64,000 nucleotides of DNA from Bin90 sp965214635 (lineage in GTDB: Bacteria > Chloroflexota > Dehalococcoidia > Lucifugimonadales > JADFKI01). Location of the stretch: the NCBI GenBank assembly GCA_965214635.1, contig OZ243964.1, positions 1,612,001 to 1,676,000 on the forward strand, read 5' to 3'. The translations under genes and the position numbers were made by a program. This document shows, piece by piece, positions 53,997-63,535 of this stretch; position 1 is the first letter of the stretch; each line of letters starts with the position of its first letter. The notes beneath the pieces were generated by a model. The model ran no database searches and was not told the origin of the DNA. It worked only from the letters and a program-made list of their open reading frames with translations.

Positions 53997-55265
53997 ATGG
54001 CGTCATCGGATTGCGGCACAGGCGCGCTGAACGGGGTTCGCATCCTCGACTTTTCGCGGATATGGGCGGGCCCGCATGCGACGAAGCTGCTTGCGGATAT
54101 GGGCGCCGAAGTGATTAAGGTGGAGTCCACAAGGGCGTGGGACCCGCATCGGATGATCGTGGGGTCGGGCAATCTGCCCGACGGCGAGCGCGGCATCGAC
54201 CCGTGGAATCGCAGCGGCTGGTTCAACACGCTGCACATGTCCAAGTACGGCGTTACGGCAGAGATGCGCCACCCGAGCGGCAAGGCGCTGATAGAGCATC
54301 TGGTGAGCATCAGCGATGTGGTCATCGAGAACTTTCGCGCAGGGCTGATGGAGCGGCGCGGGCTTGGCTACGAACTACTGCGAGCGCTGCGCCCGGACAT
54401 CATCATGGTCTCTATGCCGGCGTTTGGCAGCAGCGGACCGTGGAAGGATTTCATCCAGTATGGCATCGGGCAAGAGCAGCTGGGCGGTATTGCGTCGATG
54501 AACGGATACGCAGGCGAAGATGCGCCGGTAAAGTCGGGCGTGAACTTTGGCGACCCTATCAGCGGAGCGCATGCGGCGGGCGCCGTTCTGGCGGCGCTGT
54601 GGCGGCGCAGACGCACTGGCAAGGGGATGTTTATCGATGTGTCGCAGCTCGAATCGTCCATTATGACCGTCGGGGAGCATCTGCTTGCGTATCAGATGAA
54701 CGGACACACTCCCACAAACCGCGGCAACCGCCACCCGCATTATGCGCCGCACGGAGTATATCGGTGTGCGGGTGAGGACGCGTGGGTTGCGATTGCTGTT
54801 GCGGATGACCACGAATGGCGGCGGCTGTGCTGTGCGATGGACATGCCGAGCCTTGCGGATGCGCCCGAGTTCGCTGATGCGCTGTGCCGCCATCGCAATC
54901 AAGATGCATTGGATGCGCTCATCGCCGAGTGGGCATCGCCGCAATCCTCCGCCGATGTGATGCGCTGTCTGCAGGATGCGGGCGTGGCAGCCACAAGCGT
55001 CATGAGCGGAGAGGCTATCTTCAACGACCCGCACTATCAGGAGCGGGGGCTGCTCGAGTTGGTGGAGCACCCGTCTTGCGGGCCGTACTTCATGCCCGGT
55101 GCGGCGTGGAAGATGTCCGCCACGCCGCCCGCAGTCCGCTGGCACGCCCCCACGCTTGGCGAACACAATGCACGCATATTCGGCGAGCTGCTAGGGATGA
55201 GCGCCGCCGACATCGCAGCGCTAGAAACAGACGGGGTGAGCGGAACGCAGCCGGCTGGGTATTAG
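53997..55265 (+). CDS. CaiB/BaiF family CoA-transferase
   Basis: 422 aa. LNGVRILDFSRIWAGPHATKLLADMGAEVIKVES start, NFRAGLMERRGLGY, TGKGMFIDVSQLESSI near the catalytic region (the position that is often Asp is Glu here). Start at 53997; a much longer frame would run through the antisense JAMM gene. Third CoA-transferase of the window and not closely similar to the other two by eye. Confidence 0.9.
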   Translation: MASSDCGTGALNGVRILDFSRIWAGPHATKLLADMGAEVIKVESTRAWDPHRMIVGSGNLPDGERGIDPWNRSGWFNTLHMSKYGVTAEMRHPSGKALIEHLVSISDVVIENFRAGLMERRGLGYELLRALRPDIIMVSMPAFGSSGPWKDFIQYGIGQEQLGGIASMNGYAGEDAPVKSGVNFGDPISGAHAAGAVLAALWRRRRTGKGMFIDVSQLESSIMTVGEHLLAYQMNGHTPTNRGNRHPHYAPHGVYRCAGEDAWVAIAVADDHEWRRLCCAMDMPSLADAPEFADALCRHRNQDALDALIAEWASPQSSADVMRCLQDAGVAATSVMSGEAIFNDPHYQERGLLELVEHPSCGPYFMPGAAWKMSATPPAVRWHAPTLGEHNARIFGELLGMSAADIAALETDGVSGTQPAGY

Positions 55266-55482
55266 GTTTCCCGACCTAGGGTGAGAATTGGGGCTGAAAG
55301 ATGATGGCTTATGCCTCATTCTGCAACTCAACCGCCTGACAGATTGCTCGACTTAACCTTCCGAGTGTTGCGGTAACGATAAGGTTTGTTTATTATATGG
55401 ACAGATTGGGGCTGCGTACGGACGGCGAGTGTCCGATTAGGCAGTTTGCCCCCTCAAAAGGCGTATATTCGGGAGGCTGTCT

Positions 55483-56472
55483 ATGGCGCTGCTAGAGATA
55501 AAAGACCTAGCGACTTACTTTTTCACGCAAGAGGGCGTGGTGAAGGCGGTGGACGGCATCAGCTACGAATTAGAGGAAGGCGAAGTGCTGGGCGTGGTTG
55601 GTGAAAGCGGCTGCGGCAAGAGCGTCAGCGCCCTGTCCATTATGCGCCTCGTGGCGAACCCTCCCGGCAGAACCGTCGGCGGGCAGGTCATATTCGACGG
55701 GCAAGACCTGCTGCTGATGGACGACTCCGAAATGCGGCATGTGCGCGGCAACTCTATCTCGATGGTCTTCCAAGAGCCGATGACCTCGCTCAACCCCGTG
55801 CTGACCATCGGACGGCAGCTGACGGAGACGCTCGAGCTGCATCTCGGGATGACGAAGATGCAATCACGCTCTCGCGCCGCCGAGCTGCTGGGGCTGGTGG
55901 GCATCCCGGATGCAGAGAACCGACTGAAAGACTATCCGCACCAGTTCAGCGGCGGGATGCGACAGCGCGTCATGATTGCGATGGCGCTCAGCTGCAACCC
56001 GCGCCTCATCATCGCGGACGAGCCGACCACTGCGCTGGATGTTACGATTCAGGCGCAGATACTGGAGCTGATGCAAGACTTGGCGGCGCAGTTCGGCACG
56101 GCGATGATAATCATCACGCACAACCTCGGCGTAGTGGCGCGTTACGCCGACCGCGTCATCGTGATGTACGCCGGCAAGATAATAGAGACGGGGGATGCGC
56201 GCGAGATCTATCACAATCCGCGCCATCCGTACACGCTGGGGCTGCTGGCGTCGGTGCCGCGCTTGGACGAGCGCGACCGCGTCCGACTGGAGGCGATAGA
56301 GGGCTTGCCGCCGAACCTCGTCAACATGCCACAGGGCTGCTCGTTTGCCCCGCGCTGCCGCTTCGCATATGAAAAGTGCCTAGACGAAGCGCCGACACTC
56401 CGAGAGATTGGCAACGAACACACGGTGTCTTGCTGGCGGTCGGACGAACTCCCCGAACTGTCGCGGGGATAG
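55483..56472 (+). CDS. Oligo/dipeptide ABC transporter ATP-binding protein (DppD-like)
   Basis: 329 aa. Walker A GESGCGKS (40-47), Q-loop VFQEPMTSLNP, signature FSGGMRQR, Walker B LIIADEPTTALD, and the peptide-type C-terminal HPYTLGLLASVP with cysteines in the CSFAPRCRFAYEKC finger (Fe-S binding in some members). GGAGG ribosome site. Pairs with the next gene; permease and binding protein genes are not in the window. Confidence 0.93.
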   Translation: MALLEIKDLATYFFTQEGVVKAVDGISYELEEGEVLGVVGESGCGKSVSALSIMRLVANPPGRTVGGQVIFDGQDLLLMDDSEMRHVRGNSISMVFQEPMTSLNPVLTIGRQLTETLELHLGMTKMQSRSRAAELLGLVGIPDAENRLKDYPHQFSGGMRQRVMIAMALSCNPRLIIADEPTTALDVTIQAQILELMQDLAAQFGTAMIIITHNLGVVARYADRVIVMYAGKIIETGDAREIYHNPRHPYTLGLLASVPRLDERDRVRLEAIEGLPPNLVNMPQGCSFAPRCRFAYEKCLDEAPTLREIGNEHTVSCWRSDELPELSRG

Positions 56473-56560
56473 CGCAGCGCTAATTACGCTGACACATCTA
56501 TTGGGCTTCTGCAATCACATATGAAAAGACGGCTGCTCCCCGCTTCTTGAAAATGGAGAA

Positions 56561-57601
56561 ATGCTTCGCATGACACAGACACAGGCATCCAATGCACAGG
56601 ACAACGAGATACTGCTGGATGTGCGTAACCTGAAGATGTACTTCCCGGTAACATCGGGCATCTTCTTCCAGCGCAAGACGGCGGACATCAAGGCGGTGGA
56701 CAATGTGAGCTTTACCATACGGCGAGGCGAGACGCTGGGGCTTGTGGGAGAGAGCGGCTGCGGCAAGACCACCACAGGGCGCTGCATCCTCCAGCTGTAC
56801 AAGCCCACCGAAGGGGACATCTACTTCGAGGGCGAAGACCTCAACGCCCTGGACAACCGCGCGATGCGCGAGATGCGCCGCAAGGTGCAGGTCATCTTCC
56901 AAGACCCATACGGCTCGCTGAACCCACGCATGACCTGCGGTGACATCGTGGGCGAGCCGCTCATCGTGCACAAGCTCACCTCGTCCAAGCAGGAATACCG
57001 CGAGCGCGTAACGCAGCTGCTGCAAACGGTGGGGCTGAATCCGTATATGGCGGACCGCTACCCGCACGAGTTCAGCGGCGGACAGCGTCAGCGCATCGGC
57101 ATCGCCCGCGCACTCGCCGTCAACCCCAGCTTCATCGTCTGCGACGAGCCGGTGTCGGCGTTGGATGTGTCCATTCAGGCGCAGGTGATCAACCTGCTGG
57201 AAGACCTGCAAGACCAGTTCGGACTGACATATCTGTTCATCGCGCACGACCTGTCTGTGGTGCGGCACATCAGCGACCGCATCGCCGTCATGTACCTCGG
57301 GCACATCGTGGAGATCGCCGATCGTAACGAACTGTACGAAAACCCGCTGCACCCGTACACGCGGGCGCTGCTGTCAGCCGTGCCGATCCCCGACCCGATA
57401 GTGGAGCAGCAGCGCGAGCGCATCATCCTGACGGGCGATGTGCCAAGCCCAATGGACCCGCCGCCGGGCTGCGTGTTCCACACCCGCTGTCCGTCCATGA
57501 TAGGCGACTGCCAGCTGGAAGTGCCTGAGATGCGCGAAGTGCTGCCCAACCACTGGGTGTCATGCATCCGCGTCGAAGGCTACGAGACGGCACAGCCGTA
57601 G
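56561..57601 (+). CDS. Oligo/dipeptide ABC transporter ATP-binding protein (DppF-like)
   Basis: 346 aa. Walker A GESGCGKT, VIFQDPYGSLNPRMT, signature FSGGQRQR, Walker B FIVCDEPVSALD, C-terminal HPYTRALLSAVP and CVFHTRCPSMIGDC. Starts with ATG at 56561 or 56570. Together with the DppD-like gene it would energise a peptide or other solute importer. Confidence 0.93.
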   Translation: MLRMTQTQASNAQDNEILLDVRNLKMYFPVTSGIFFQRKTADIKAVDNVSFTIRRGETLGLVGESGCGKTTTGRCILQLYKPTEGDIYFEGEDLNALDNRAMREMRRKVQVIFQDPYGSLNPRMTCGDIVGEPLIVHKLTSSKQEYRERVTQLLQTVGLNPYMADRYPHEFSGGQRQRIGIARALAVNPSFIVCDEPVSALDVSIQAQVINLLEDLQDQFGLTYLFIAHDLSVVRHISDRIAVMYLGHIVEIADRNELYENPLHPYTRALLSAVPIPDPIVEQQRERIILTGDVPSPMDPPPGCVFHTRCPSMIGDCQLEVPEMREVLPNHWVSCIRVEGYETAQP

Positions 57602-57627
57602 GAGGGCTTGCCGGCGGTGGAGGGCTA

Positions 57628-58647
57628 ATGGTGGGCGATTACCGAGACCGTACTTACTTGGCGGTAAGCGAGGTTGCTTCTTATACTGGTCTGTCCGTGG
57701 ATGACATTCACCATTTAGTCAGAAGTGGTGATTTAGCTGCGGCTAAATCTGCCAGCGGCCAGTATCGGTTCCGATTAACAGACATCGCCCCGTTTCGCCG
57801 CAAACAAGTGTCCGCCAGCGCCGCCTACGCATCATCGCCCATCGAGTACGGCAGCACGCAGCAGCGCATCATCGCCGGCGATTCCCGTAATATGGGATTT
57901 ATTGCGGATGGCAGTGTCCATCTTGCAATCACTTCGCCACCATACTTCAATGCCAAGATGTATTCCGAGTCGTTGCAAAATGATTTGGGTAACATCCACG
58001 ACTTTGACGAGTGGCTTGAAGAAATTACGCTGGTATGGCGTGAAGTGTTTCGCATACTCCAGCCGGGTAGGAAGTTTTTTCTCAACATAATGAACCTGCC
58101 TGTACGCGGAAACGGCACATTCCGGACGCTGAATATGGTCGGCAAGAACATCGACGCCTGCGAGAAAGTAGGGTTCACTTTCAAGCGCGACATCGTATGG
58201 CATAAGACAAACGGCGTGAGAGCGCACTTCGGCACATATCCGTATCCGGGCAGCATCTTGATTAACAATATGCACGAGTTCATTCTAGAATTTGAAAAGC
58301 CCGCACCCAAGGGAGTGAGAAAGTACGCTCATGTGAGTGAGCAAGAGCGTGAGCTGTCCAAGCTTGACAAGGACTTTTGGCTTTCTATGAAAAACTCGGA
58401 TGTGTGGCTGATTAAGCCTGAAAAGAGCGGCGACCGGCGCAGCCATGCGGCCCCGTTCCCTATAGAGTTACCATCGCGCTTGATACGAGCGTATAGTTTC
58501 GTTGGGGAAACCGTTCTTGACCCGTTCTTAGGCTCGGGCACAACACTGGTTGCGGCGGCGTTGTACGGGCGTAACGGTATCGGGCAGGATGTAAATCCTG
58601 AATTCTGCGCTATGTCGGATAAGCGTATTCAGGGGATCCTCTTATAG
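57628..58647 (+). CDS. HTH-fused DNA (cytosine-N4-type) methyltransferase
   Basis: 339 aa. N-terminal excisionase/MerR-like helix-turn-helix (TYLAVSEVASYTGLSVDDIH, 9-28, then a winged GQYRFRLTDI), then a beta-class methyltransferase with TSPPYF (102-107, the SPPY motif typical of N4-cytosine enzymes) and DPFLGSGTT near the C-terminus. Start at 57628 after GGAGGG. The stop is followed after 1 nt by the start of a putative endonuclease: a restriction-modification pair. The HTH could act as autoregulator, replacing a separate controller gene. AT-richer than the neighbours. Confidence 0.88.
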   Translation: MVGDYRDRTYLAVSEVASYTGLSVDDIHHLVRSGDLAAAKSASGQYRFRLTDIAPFRRKQVSASAAYASSPIEYGSTQQRIIAGDSRNMGFIADGSVHLAITSPPYFNAKMYSESLQNDLGNIHDFDEWLEEITLVWREVFRILQPGRKFFLNIMNLPVRGNGTFRTLNMVGKNIDACEKVGFTFKRDIVWHKTNGVRAHFGTYPYPGSILINNMHEFILEFEKPAPKGVRKYAHVSEQERELSKLDKDFWLSMKNSDVWLIKPEKSGDRRSHAAPFPIELPSRLIRAYSFVGETVLDPFLGSGTTLVAAALYGRNGIGQDVNPEFCAMSDKRIQGILL

Positions 58648-58648
58648 C

Positions 58649-59794
58649 ATGACGACACCGTCGAAAATCATCTACGCACAATCCAGCGACATCAGATCCC
58701 GCACATATCTTGCATACAGGCAGGATATGAAAAAGAAGGCGATTGCGGAGTTGGAGTTTATGCCGTTCCTGCAATCGGTTCTATCTGAGAAATATGAAGA
58801 CGAAGCGCTTGCGGTGAGCAAGCACGGCGGTGATGCCGAACTATGGTTTGGCAGGGGCGCTCGGCAGGTAACCCGAGAGCCTGATTATCGTGCTGAATTG
58901 GGTACGGGTGAGCAACGGCTTTACGAATTTCAGTATGCAGAAGAAAGTGCCAAACTCAACTTCTTTGACTTCAAGTTGTCTAAAGTTGGGAAGAAACCTG
59001 CAAACAAACCAAGAATTCCACACACTGACCGCGAATTCTTCTATGTAGTTAAGCCTGATAACAAATTCGCCTTTATTTCGCCGCAATGGATAATGGACAA
59101 AGGGAAAGTGGGTGCAGTTCCCGCATGGGGCAGCAGGCAGGCATATCGTGTTCCTAAAGATATTTTCTTGCAAGAATGCGTTGACGGCGGCACAGAAATG
59201 GCTTCCGTCATACAATCTGCAGACAACAAGAACCGTATCCTTGAGTTCCAGCACCAGTTTCTGGACATCGAAAATCAGAGGTTTTCCCATCAGCTGCAAC
59301 GGGTTGTGGATGAAGAAATTCTACTGAAAATTGTCCCTAGAACCCTGGAAGGGTTTTATAGAGTTTGTTATCTGCTAGACAAAATCCAAAAGACCCCGGA
59401 TGCCTCAGGTGTTTGGCTCGTGTATCTGCTATCGTTTTTTGACAGCGATATGAGGACGATAGACCTTGCCCGTTTTATATACTCACTGGACTTCCTGTAT
59501 TTCAAATGCACAGACGTTAAAATCAATGAACTCAACGCCATCTGTCCCATACTAAAAGGCGCTGAGGAGTACATACTGAATCGTGCTAACGATGATGGCT
59601 CGTTTGCAGCGGATATTAGTGAATCCTCAATTGAAGGAACGCGCCAAGTTCTTTTTGCAGTTAATCTGCTGGAAGACATAATCCAAGATGCAGTAGTCTA
59701 TTGGGATGCAGATTTTCCCAAGATTGAGCGTATTTTCCAAACGCTCCCGGACGCAAATCGAACTGCAAGCTTCATAAAGAGCGCGTCCCCCTAG
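58649..59794 (+). CDS. Putative type II restriction endonuclease
   Basis: 381 aa, family not recognised. Candidate PD-(D/E)xK core: PD at 78-79 (REPDYRAEL), then YEFQY with Glu93 and Gln95, or FFDFKLSK with Asp107 and Lys109; an E-x-Q variant is known in BglII. The rest is helical. The call as endonuclease rests on its 1-nt spacing behind the methyltransferase. No ribosome site of its own. Low-GC, suggesting import with the methyltransferase. Its stop overlaps that of the convergent SDR gene by 4 nt. Confidence 0.65.
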   Translation: MTTPSKIIYAQSSDIRSRTYLAYRQDMKKKAIAELEFMPFLQSVLSEKYEDEALAVSKHGGDAELWFGRGARQVTREPDYRAELGTGEQRLYEFQYAEESAKLNFFDFKLSKVGKKPANKPRIPHTDREFFYVVKPDNKFAFISPQWIMDKGKVGAVPAWGSRQAYRVPKDIFLQECVDGGTEMASVIQSADNKNRILEFQHQFLDIENQRFSHQLQRVVDEEILLKIVPRTLEGFYRVCYLLDKIQKTPDASGVWLVYLLSFFDSDMRTIDLARFIYSLDFLYFKCTDVKINELNAICPILKGAEEYILNRANDDGSFAADISESSIEGTRQVLFAVNLLEDIIQDAVVYWDADFPKIERIFQTLPDANRTASFIKSASP

Positions 59795-60595
59795 CCGAAG
59801 CTGAACGGCTTCGGCTGTGTGCCGTCCGCATCCGTGAAGCCGTAGTCGCGGGCGAGGGTGCCGGTTTTGTAGGCGCCGCCGCTGCGCCGCATTACGGCAG
59901 GGTCGGTAGCGAGTGCGACTACGGCGCGCCCGGCATAGTGCGGCGACTCCGAATGCGTGAGTTCTGCTGCGGAGGCGAAGCGCTCCACGCGCTCTGTGCG
60001 TGTGAGGCCCGGGTGCATTGCAAGCGCGGCGATGCCGTACTCCCGAAGATCCTGCGACATTGCGAACGCCATGCGATCCACCGCGGTCTTTGCAATGTCA
60101 TACATCACCTGCCCGCGATACTTGTCCCCGTCACCTGCCGATATGTTTACGATGATGCCGCTGCGCTGCGGTATCATCAGTGGTGCGGCGTGCATACTCG
60201 CAACTAGGTGCGCCCGAACGCCGGCATCGAACATCAGCTGCCAGCGCCACATCGGCTGCTCCCAAAACGGCGCTACGAAGTCGGCGTCCCCGAAGCGCTC
60301 GTACCCGCCCCACACATTGTTCACCAGTATGTCCAGCCGCCCCCGCTCGCTGCGGATGCGCTCGAATAGCGCTTGGACATCGGCGTCGCGGGTGTGGTCG
60401 CAGCGCACGGCGATGCCCTCGCCGCCGGCTTGCGTAACCAGCGCCGCCGAGCGCCTCCGTCGTTGGCGTCCCCGATACACTGCGCCCAGTAACATACACC
60501 GTCGCGCCCGCCGCTCCGAGTTCGTGCGCCACTCCGCGCCCGATGCCACGGCTCGCTCCGGTTACCAGCGCTATCTTACCCTGCAAGGGTTTCAT
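59791..60595 (-). pseudogene. SDR-family oxidoreductase, frameshifted
   Basis: The N-terminus (MKPLQGKIALVTGASRGIG, with the Rossmann GxxxGxG) is in one frame and continues to TPTTEALGGA. The rest (GGEGIAVRCDH, DILVNNVWGG, the YDIAK catalytic Tyr/Lys, ending PKPFSFG) is in another; the switch falls in the GC-rich run near 60440-60465. One inserted or lost base explains it. About 267 aa if joined, the normal short-chain dehydrogenase length. Real decay or a sequencing error; a degraded second copy nearby favours real decay. Confidence 0.8.
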
Positions 60596-60688
60596 GGCAG
60601 CGTACCCATCCGTTCTGCTCTTTCTGATAATGTCTCTTGCCTCATTGTACGACTAAACTACCTGAATGAAAACGCTGCGTTATCTGTA

Positions 60689-60704
60689 ATTAGTGTTTAC
60701 TAAT
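60689..60704. promoter_or_regulatory. Operator-like palindrome
   Basis: ATTAGT, 4-nt spacer, ACTAAT: perfect 6-bp arms in an AT-rich stretch about 70 nt before the methyltransferase start. Possible repressor site. Confidence 0.4.
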
Positions 60705-60773
60705 CAAAAATTTCGTGATAGTTTATTATTAAATAATTGGTATACATATTAAACTATTAAATGCAGGTGAAAA

Positions 60774-61598
60774 ATGGAAAAGATGAATAAGGATAGTGCA
60801 GAATATCTCCCCGGAGAAGGGCTGGATTACAGCCGAATGCCCGGCCACTGGCTGCTGGCGCAGATGGGCAAGAGGGTGCTCCGTCCCGGCGGGCTGGAGC
60901 TGACGCAAGCGATGCTGGCGACTTTGGACATCTCCGATACCGATGATGTGGTTGAGTTTGCTCCCGGCCTTGGGCTGACTGCGCGCGCCGCGCTGGAACA
61001 AAATCCGTCCTCATATATCGGCGTGGAAAGGGATGAAAACGCTGCCCGACAGTCGCGTCGTTACCTAAATGGCCCCGGACGGCAATGCCTCGTGGGCAGG
61101 GCTGAATCCACCAACCTGCCCGACGAATCGGCAACGGTAGTCTTCGGCGAGGCGATGTTGTCGATGCAAACCGCTTCGCAAAAAGAGGCAATCGTTGCGG
61201 AAGCGGTGCGGCTGCTCCGACCGGGCGGACGGTATGGCGTCCATGAACTTTGCCTGCTGCCCGAAGAGATGGAAGAGGACAAGAAATCGGAAATCAGCCA
61301 AGCGTTATCAGCGAACATCCGGGTCGGGGCACGCCCCCTAACACCCGGCGAATGGTCAGTGCTGCTGGAACGACACGGGTTCAGCGTTACTACGCCGGTA
61401 ACTACACCGATGCACTTGCTGGAACCGGGCAGGTTTATCCGAGACGAAGGACTGGGGCGGACGATTAGGTTTGTCTGGAGAGTGGCGACCAGACCGGCGG
61501 CACGCCGTCGCATTCTGGGGATGCGCGCCACATTTCGCACCTACGCTGAGCACATTGGCGGTATTGCCATCGTCGGCGTGAAACAGGATGCGACCTGA
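60774..61598 (+). CDS. Class I SAM-dependent methyltransferase
   Basis: 274 aa. AdoMet motif I VVEFAPGLGLTAR (about 63-75), acidic motif II YIGVERDENA, post-motif LLRPGGRYGVHEL. UbiE/small-molecule type; no arsenic-binding cysteines seen. AT-rich promoter region with a palindrome upstream; an AGG ribosome site 10 nt before the ATG. Substrate unknown. Confidence 0.85.
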   Translation: MEKMNKDSAEYLPGEGLDYSRMPGHWLLAQMGKRVLRPGGLELTQAMLATLDISDTDDVVEFAPGLGLTARAALEQNPSSYIGVERDENAARQSRRYLNGPGRQCLVGRAESTNLPDESATVVFGEAMLSMQTASQKEAIVAEAVRLLRPGGRYGVHELCLLPEEMEEDKKSEISQALSANIRVGARPLTPGEWSVLLERHGFSVTTPVTTPMHLLEPGRFIRDEGLGRTIRFVWRVATRPAARRRILGMRATFRTYAEHIGGIAIVGVKQDAT

Positions 61599-61613
61599 TA
61601 CGCCATACGCCTG

Positions 61614-61830
61614 CACCGAACATCAGCTGCCTGCGCCATATCGGTCGCTCTCCAACGGCGTACCGAAGCGCTCATATCCGCCCCATATGTGGCATCGGAG
61701 TGCCCGTCGTCATCAGCGGACACCCGGCGCTCATATCCGCCCCACACATTGTTCACCGGTATGCCCATCCGTCTCCGCTCACTGCGGATGCGCCCGTACA
61801 TCGGAGCGGAGGCGGGGGTGTAGCGGCGAC
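61614..61830 (-). pseudogene. Degenerate duplicate of part of the SDR gene
   Basis: This stretch aligns by eye with 60226-60395 of the SDR gene: GAACATCAGCTGCC, the GAAGCGCTCxTAxCCGCCCCA block and CACATTGTTCACC are shared. A CGCTCATATCCGCCCCA unit occurs twice in it (near 61670 and 61728), so it has an internal duplication. It encodes scraps of RLDILVNNVWGG but no intact protein. Confidence 0.7.
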
Positions 61831-62019
61831 TGAGTATGATATGCGCCGTATTGACATCGCATTATGTCAGATTACAATAAGCCTGCGTGATTGAGTAGGC
61901 TTTCAGGTGTATGCTGGTATGAATGGGGCGGCACAAGCACGCCTCACCTGCTACACTCTACGCTGACGGACTGATATGGACTGAGATAGGCTGACTGAAG
62001 AGATTGCATGGAGGCAGTG

Positions 62020-63231
62020 ATGATTACCAAGTTTGACAGCTTGTACGCTGGGCATGTGGATATGGACGATTTGGGCTATGCGGGGACGGCGGTGAACGAC
62101 CGGCTGTTTGGTAACGGCCACCTCGCCACAGCATACGCCAAGCAGGACGCTATCGCCAAGACGATGGACGCCAACGGCTATGACACCTTCTGGCTTGCGG
62201 AGCACCACTTCCAGCCGGAGGGCTACGAGTGCATCCCGAATGTGCTGATGTCTGCGGTGCATTTGGCGCACATAACCGAGCGGCTGAACATCGGCTGCGG
62301 CTTCAACATTGCGCCGATGTGGCATCCACTGCGGCTGGCAGAAGATTATGCCACGGCGGACATCCTGACGGGCGGACGGGTGATATTCGGCGTGGGGCGC
62401 GGCTACCACAGCCGTGAAATCGAGACCTTCGGCTCGCCGCTGTTCGACCAAGAGGGCAACCGCGACCTGTTCGAGGAACAGGTGGACATCATCTTCAAGG
62501 CGTTCAACGAAGATGCGTTTTCACACAAGGGCAAGAACTACACCATCCCGCCCAGCGTGCCGTATCGCGGCTATCAGCTGGAGGAGATCACGCTCGTACC
62601 GCGCCCGATACGCTTACCGGTGGAATGCTGGCAGCCAATTCAGAGCGCCACGCCGCGCGGCTTGGACTTCATGGCGAAGCACGGCATCAAGGGCATCATC
62701 GGCGGCGGCGTAGCGGAGGGCGGCGCGATGCACCGCGTCATCGAGGCGTTCCGCGACGCCTATGCGCGCAAGGGCGAACAGCTGGAGCTTGGCGAAAACC
62801 TCAGCTTTGGCTTCCACTTCTACCTCTCGGACAGCAAGGAAAAGGCGACAAAGGAAGCGGCGCACTACTTCGAAGAGAACCTGAAGATGTTCGGACCGCT
62901 GCGGCTGGTGCGCTCGCTCAGCGATGAGCAGATAGACGCTATGAGCGACCCGCGGCGCGCCCCGACTGCCGACCTGCCCCGCATAGAGGGCGCAGTGGAA
63001 GCGGGCGGATTCCTGTGCGGCACGCCGGAGCAGGTTACGGAGCATCTCAAGCGCATCGAGGAACTTTATCCCGGGCTAGACCGCGTCAGCGTCAGCCAGC
63101 CGGTTGGCACACCGCAGGCGGTTATCGTCGAGCAGCTGCAGTGGTTCGCTGAGGATGTGATGCCGGCGTTCAACGCTCACAAGAGCGCCAAGCCAGAAGT
63201 CGAGGCACTACCCGTGCCGGGTAACGACTAG
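62020..63231 (+). CDS. LLM-class flavin-dependent monooxygenase
   Basis: 403 aa. GYDTFWLAEHHFQPEGYE (EHH signature), LNIGCGFNIAPMWHPLRLAEDYATADILTGGRV and FGVGRGYHSREIE, all typical of luciferase-like monooxygenases. Start at 62020 since GGAGG (62010-62014) is 5 nt before it; the upstream ATG at 62008 overlaps the ribosome site. Not closely alike to the 6-kb paralogue outside the core motifs. Confidence 0.9.
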   Translation: MITKFDSLYAGHVDMDDLGYAGTAVNDRLFGNGHLATAYAKQDAIAKTMDANGYDTFWLAEHHFQPEGYECIPNVLMSAVHLAHITERLNIGCGFNIAPMWHPLRLAEDYATADILTGGRVIFGVGRGYHSREIETFGSPLFDQEGNRDLFEEQVDIIFKAFNEDAFSHKGKNYTIPPSVPYRGYQLEEITLVPRPIRLPVECWQPIQSATPRGLDFMAKHGIKGIIGGGVAEGGAMHRVIEAFRDAYARKGEQLELGENLSFGFHFYLSDSKEKATKEAAHYFEENLKMFGPLRLVRSLSDEQIDAMSDPRRAPTADLPRIEGAVEAGGFLCGTPEQVTEHLKRIEELYPGLDRVSVSQPVGTPQAVIVEQLQWFAEDVMPAFNAHKSAKPEVEALPVPGND

Positions 63232-63252
63232 GCGCGCGCCATAATGCCCCCA

Positions 63253-63290
63253 GTGTGCGCCGATTGCTGTAAGTGCCTGTCGGCGCACAC
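63253..63290 (+). terminator. Hairpin without T-run, possible terminator
   Basis: GTGTGCGCCGA (63253-63263) is perfectly complementary to TCGGCGCACAC (63280-63290), 21 nt after the monooxygenase stop. No T-tract follows, so it may stabilise the 3' end instead of terminating. Confidence 0.45.
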
Positions 63291-63535
63291 CTAGCTTGTG
63301 CGGACATTTAGCGATAGACATGGCTAACACAAGACTGACAAAGAGAGATAAGGCGACGGGAGCGAATGGGTGCAGCGTGGACGCACCACAACCTGCTGAT
63401 ACTATTGCAACGCTGAGGTTTTTTGTCCTACACCTACACACCTGAATGGAACCTTATCGCGCCGCATCGCATCAAACTTAACAACAGATGAGCCAAAACT
63501 CTGTAAGGCGCAAATCTACCACAAGGGGCGGTGAG

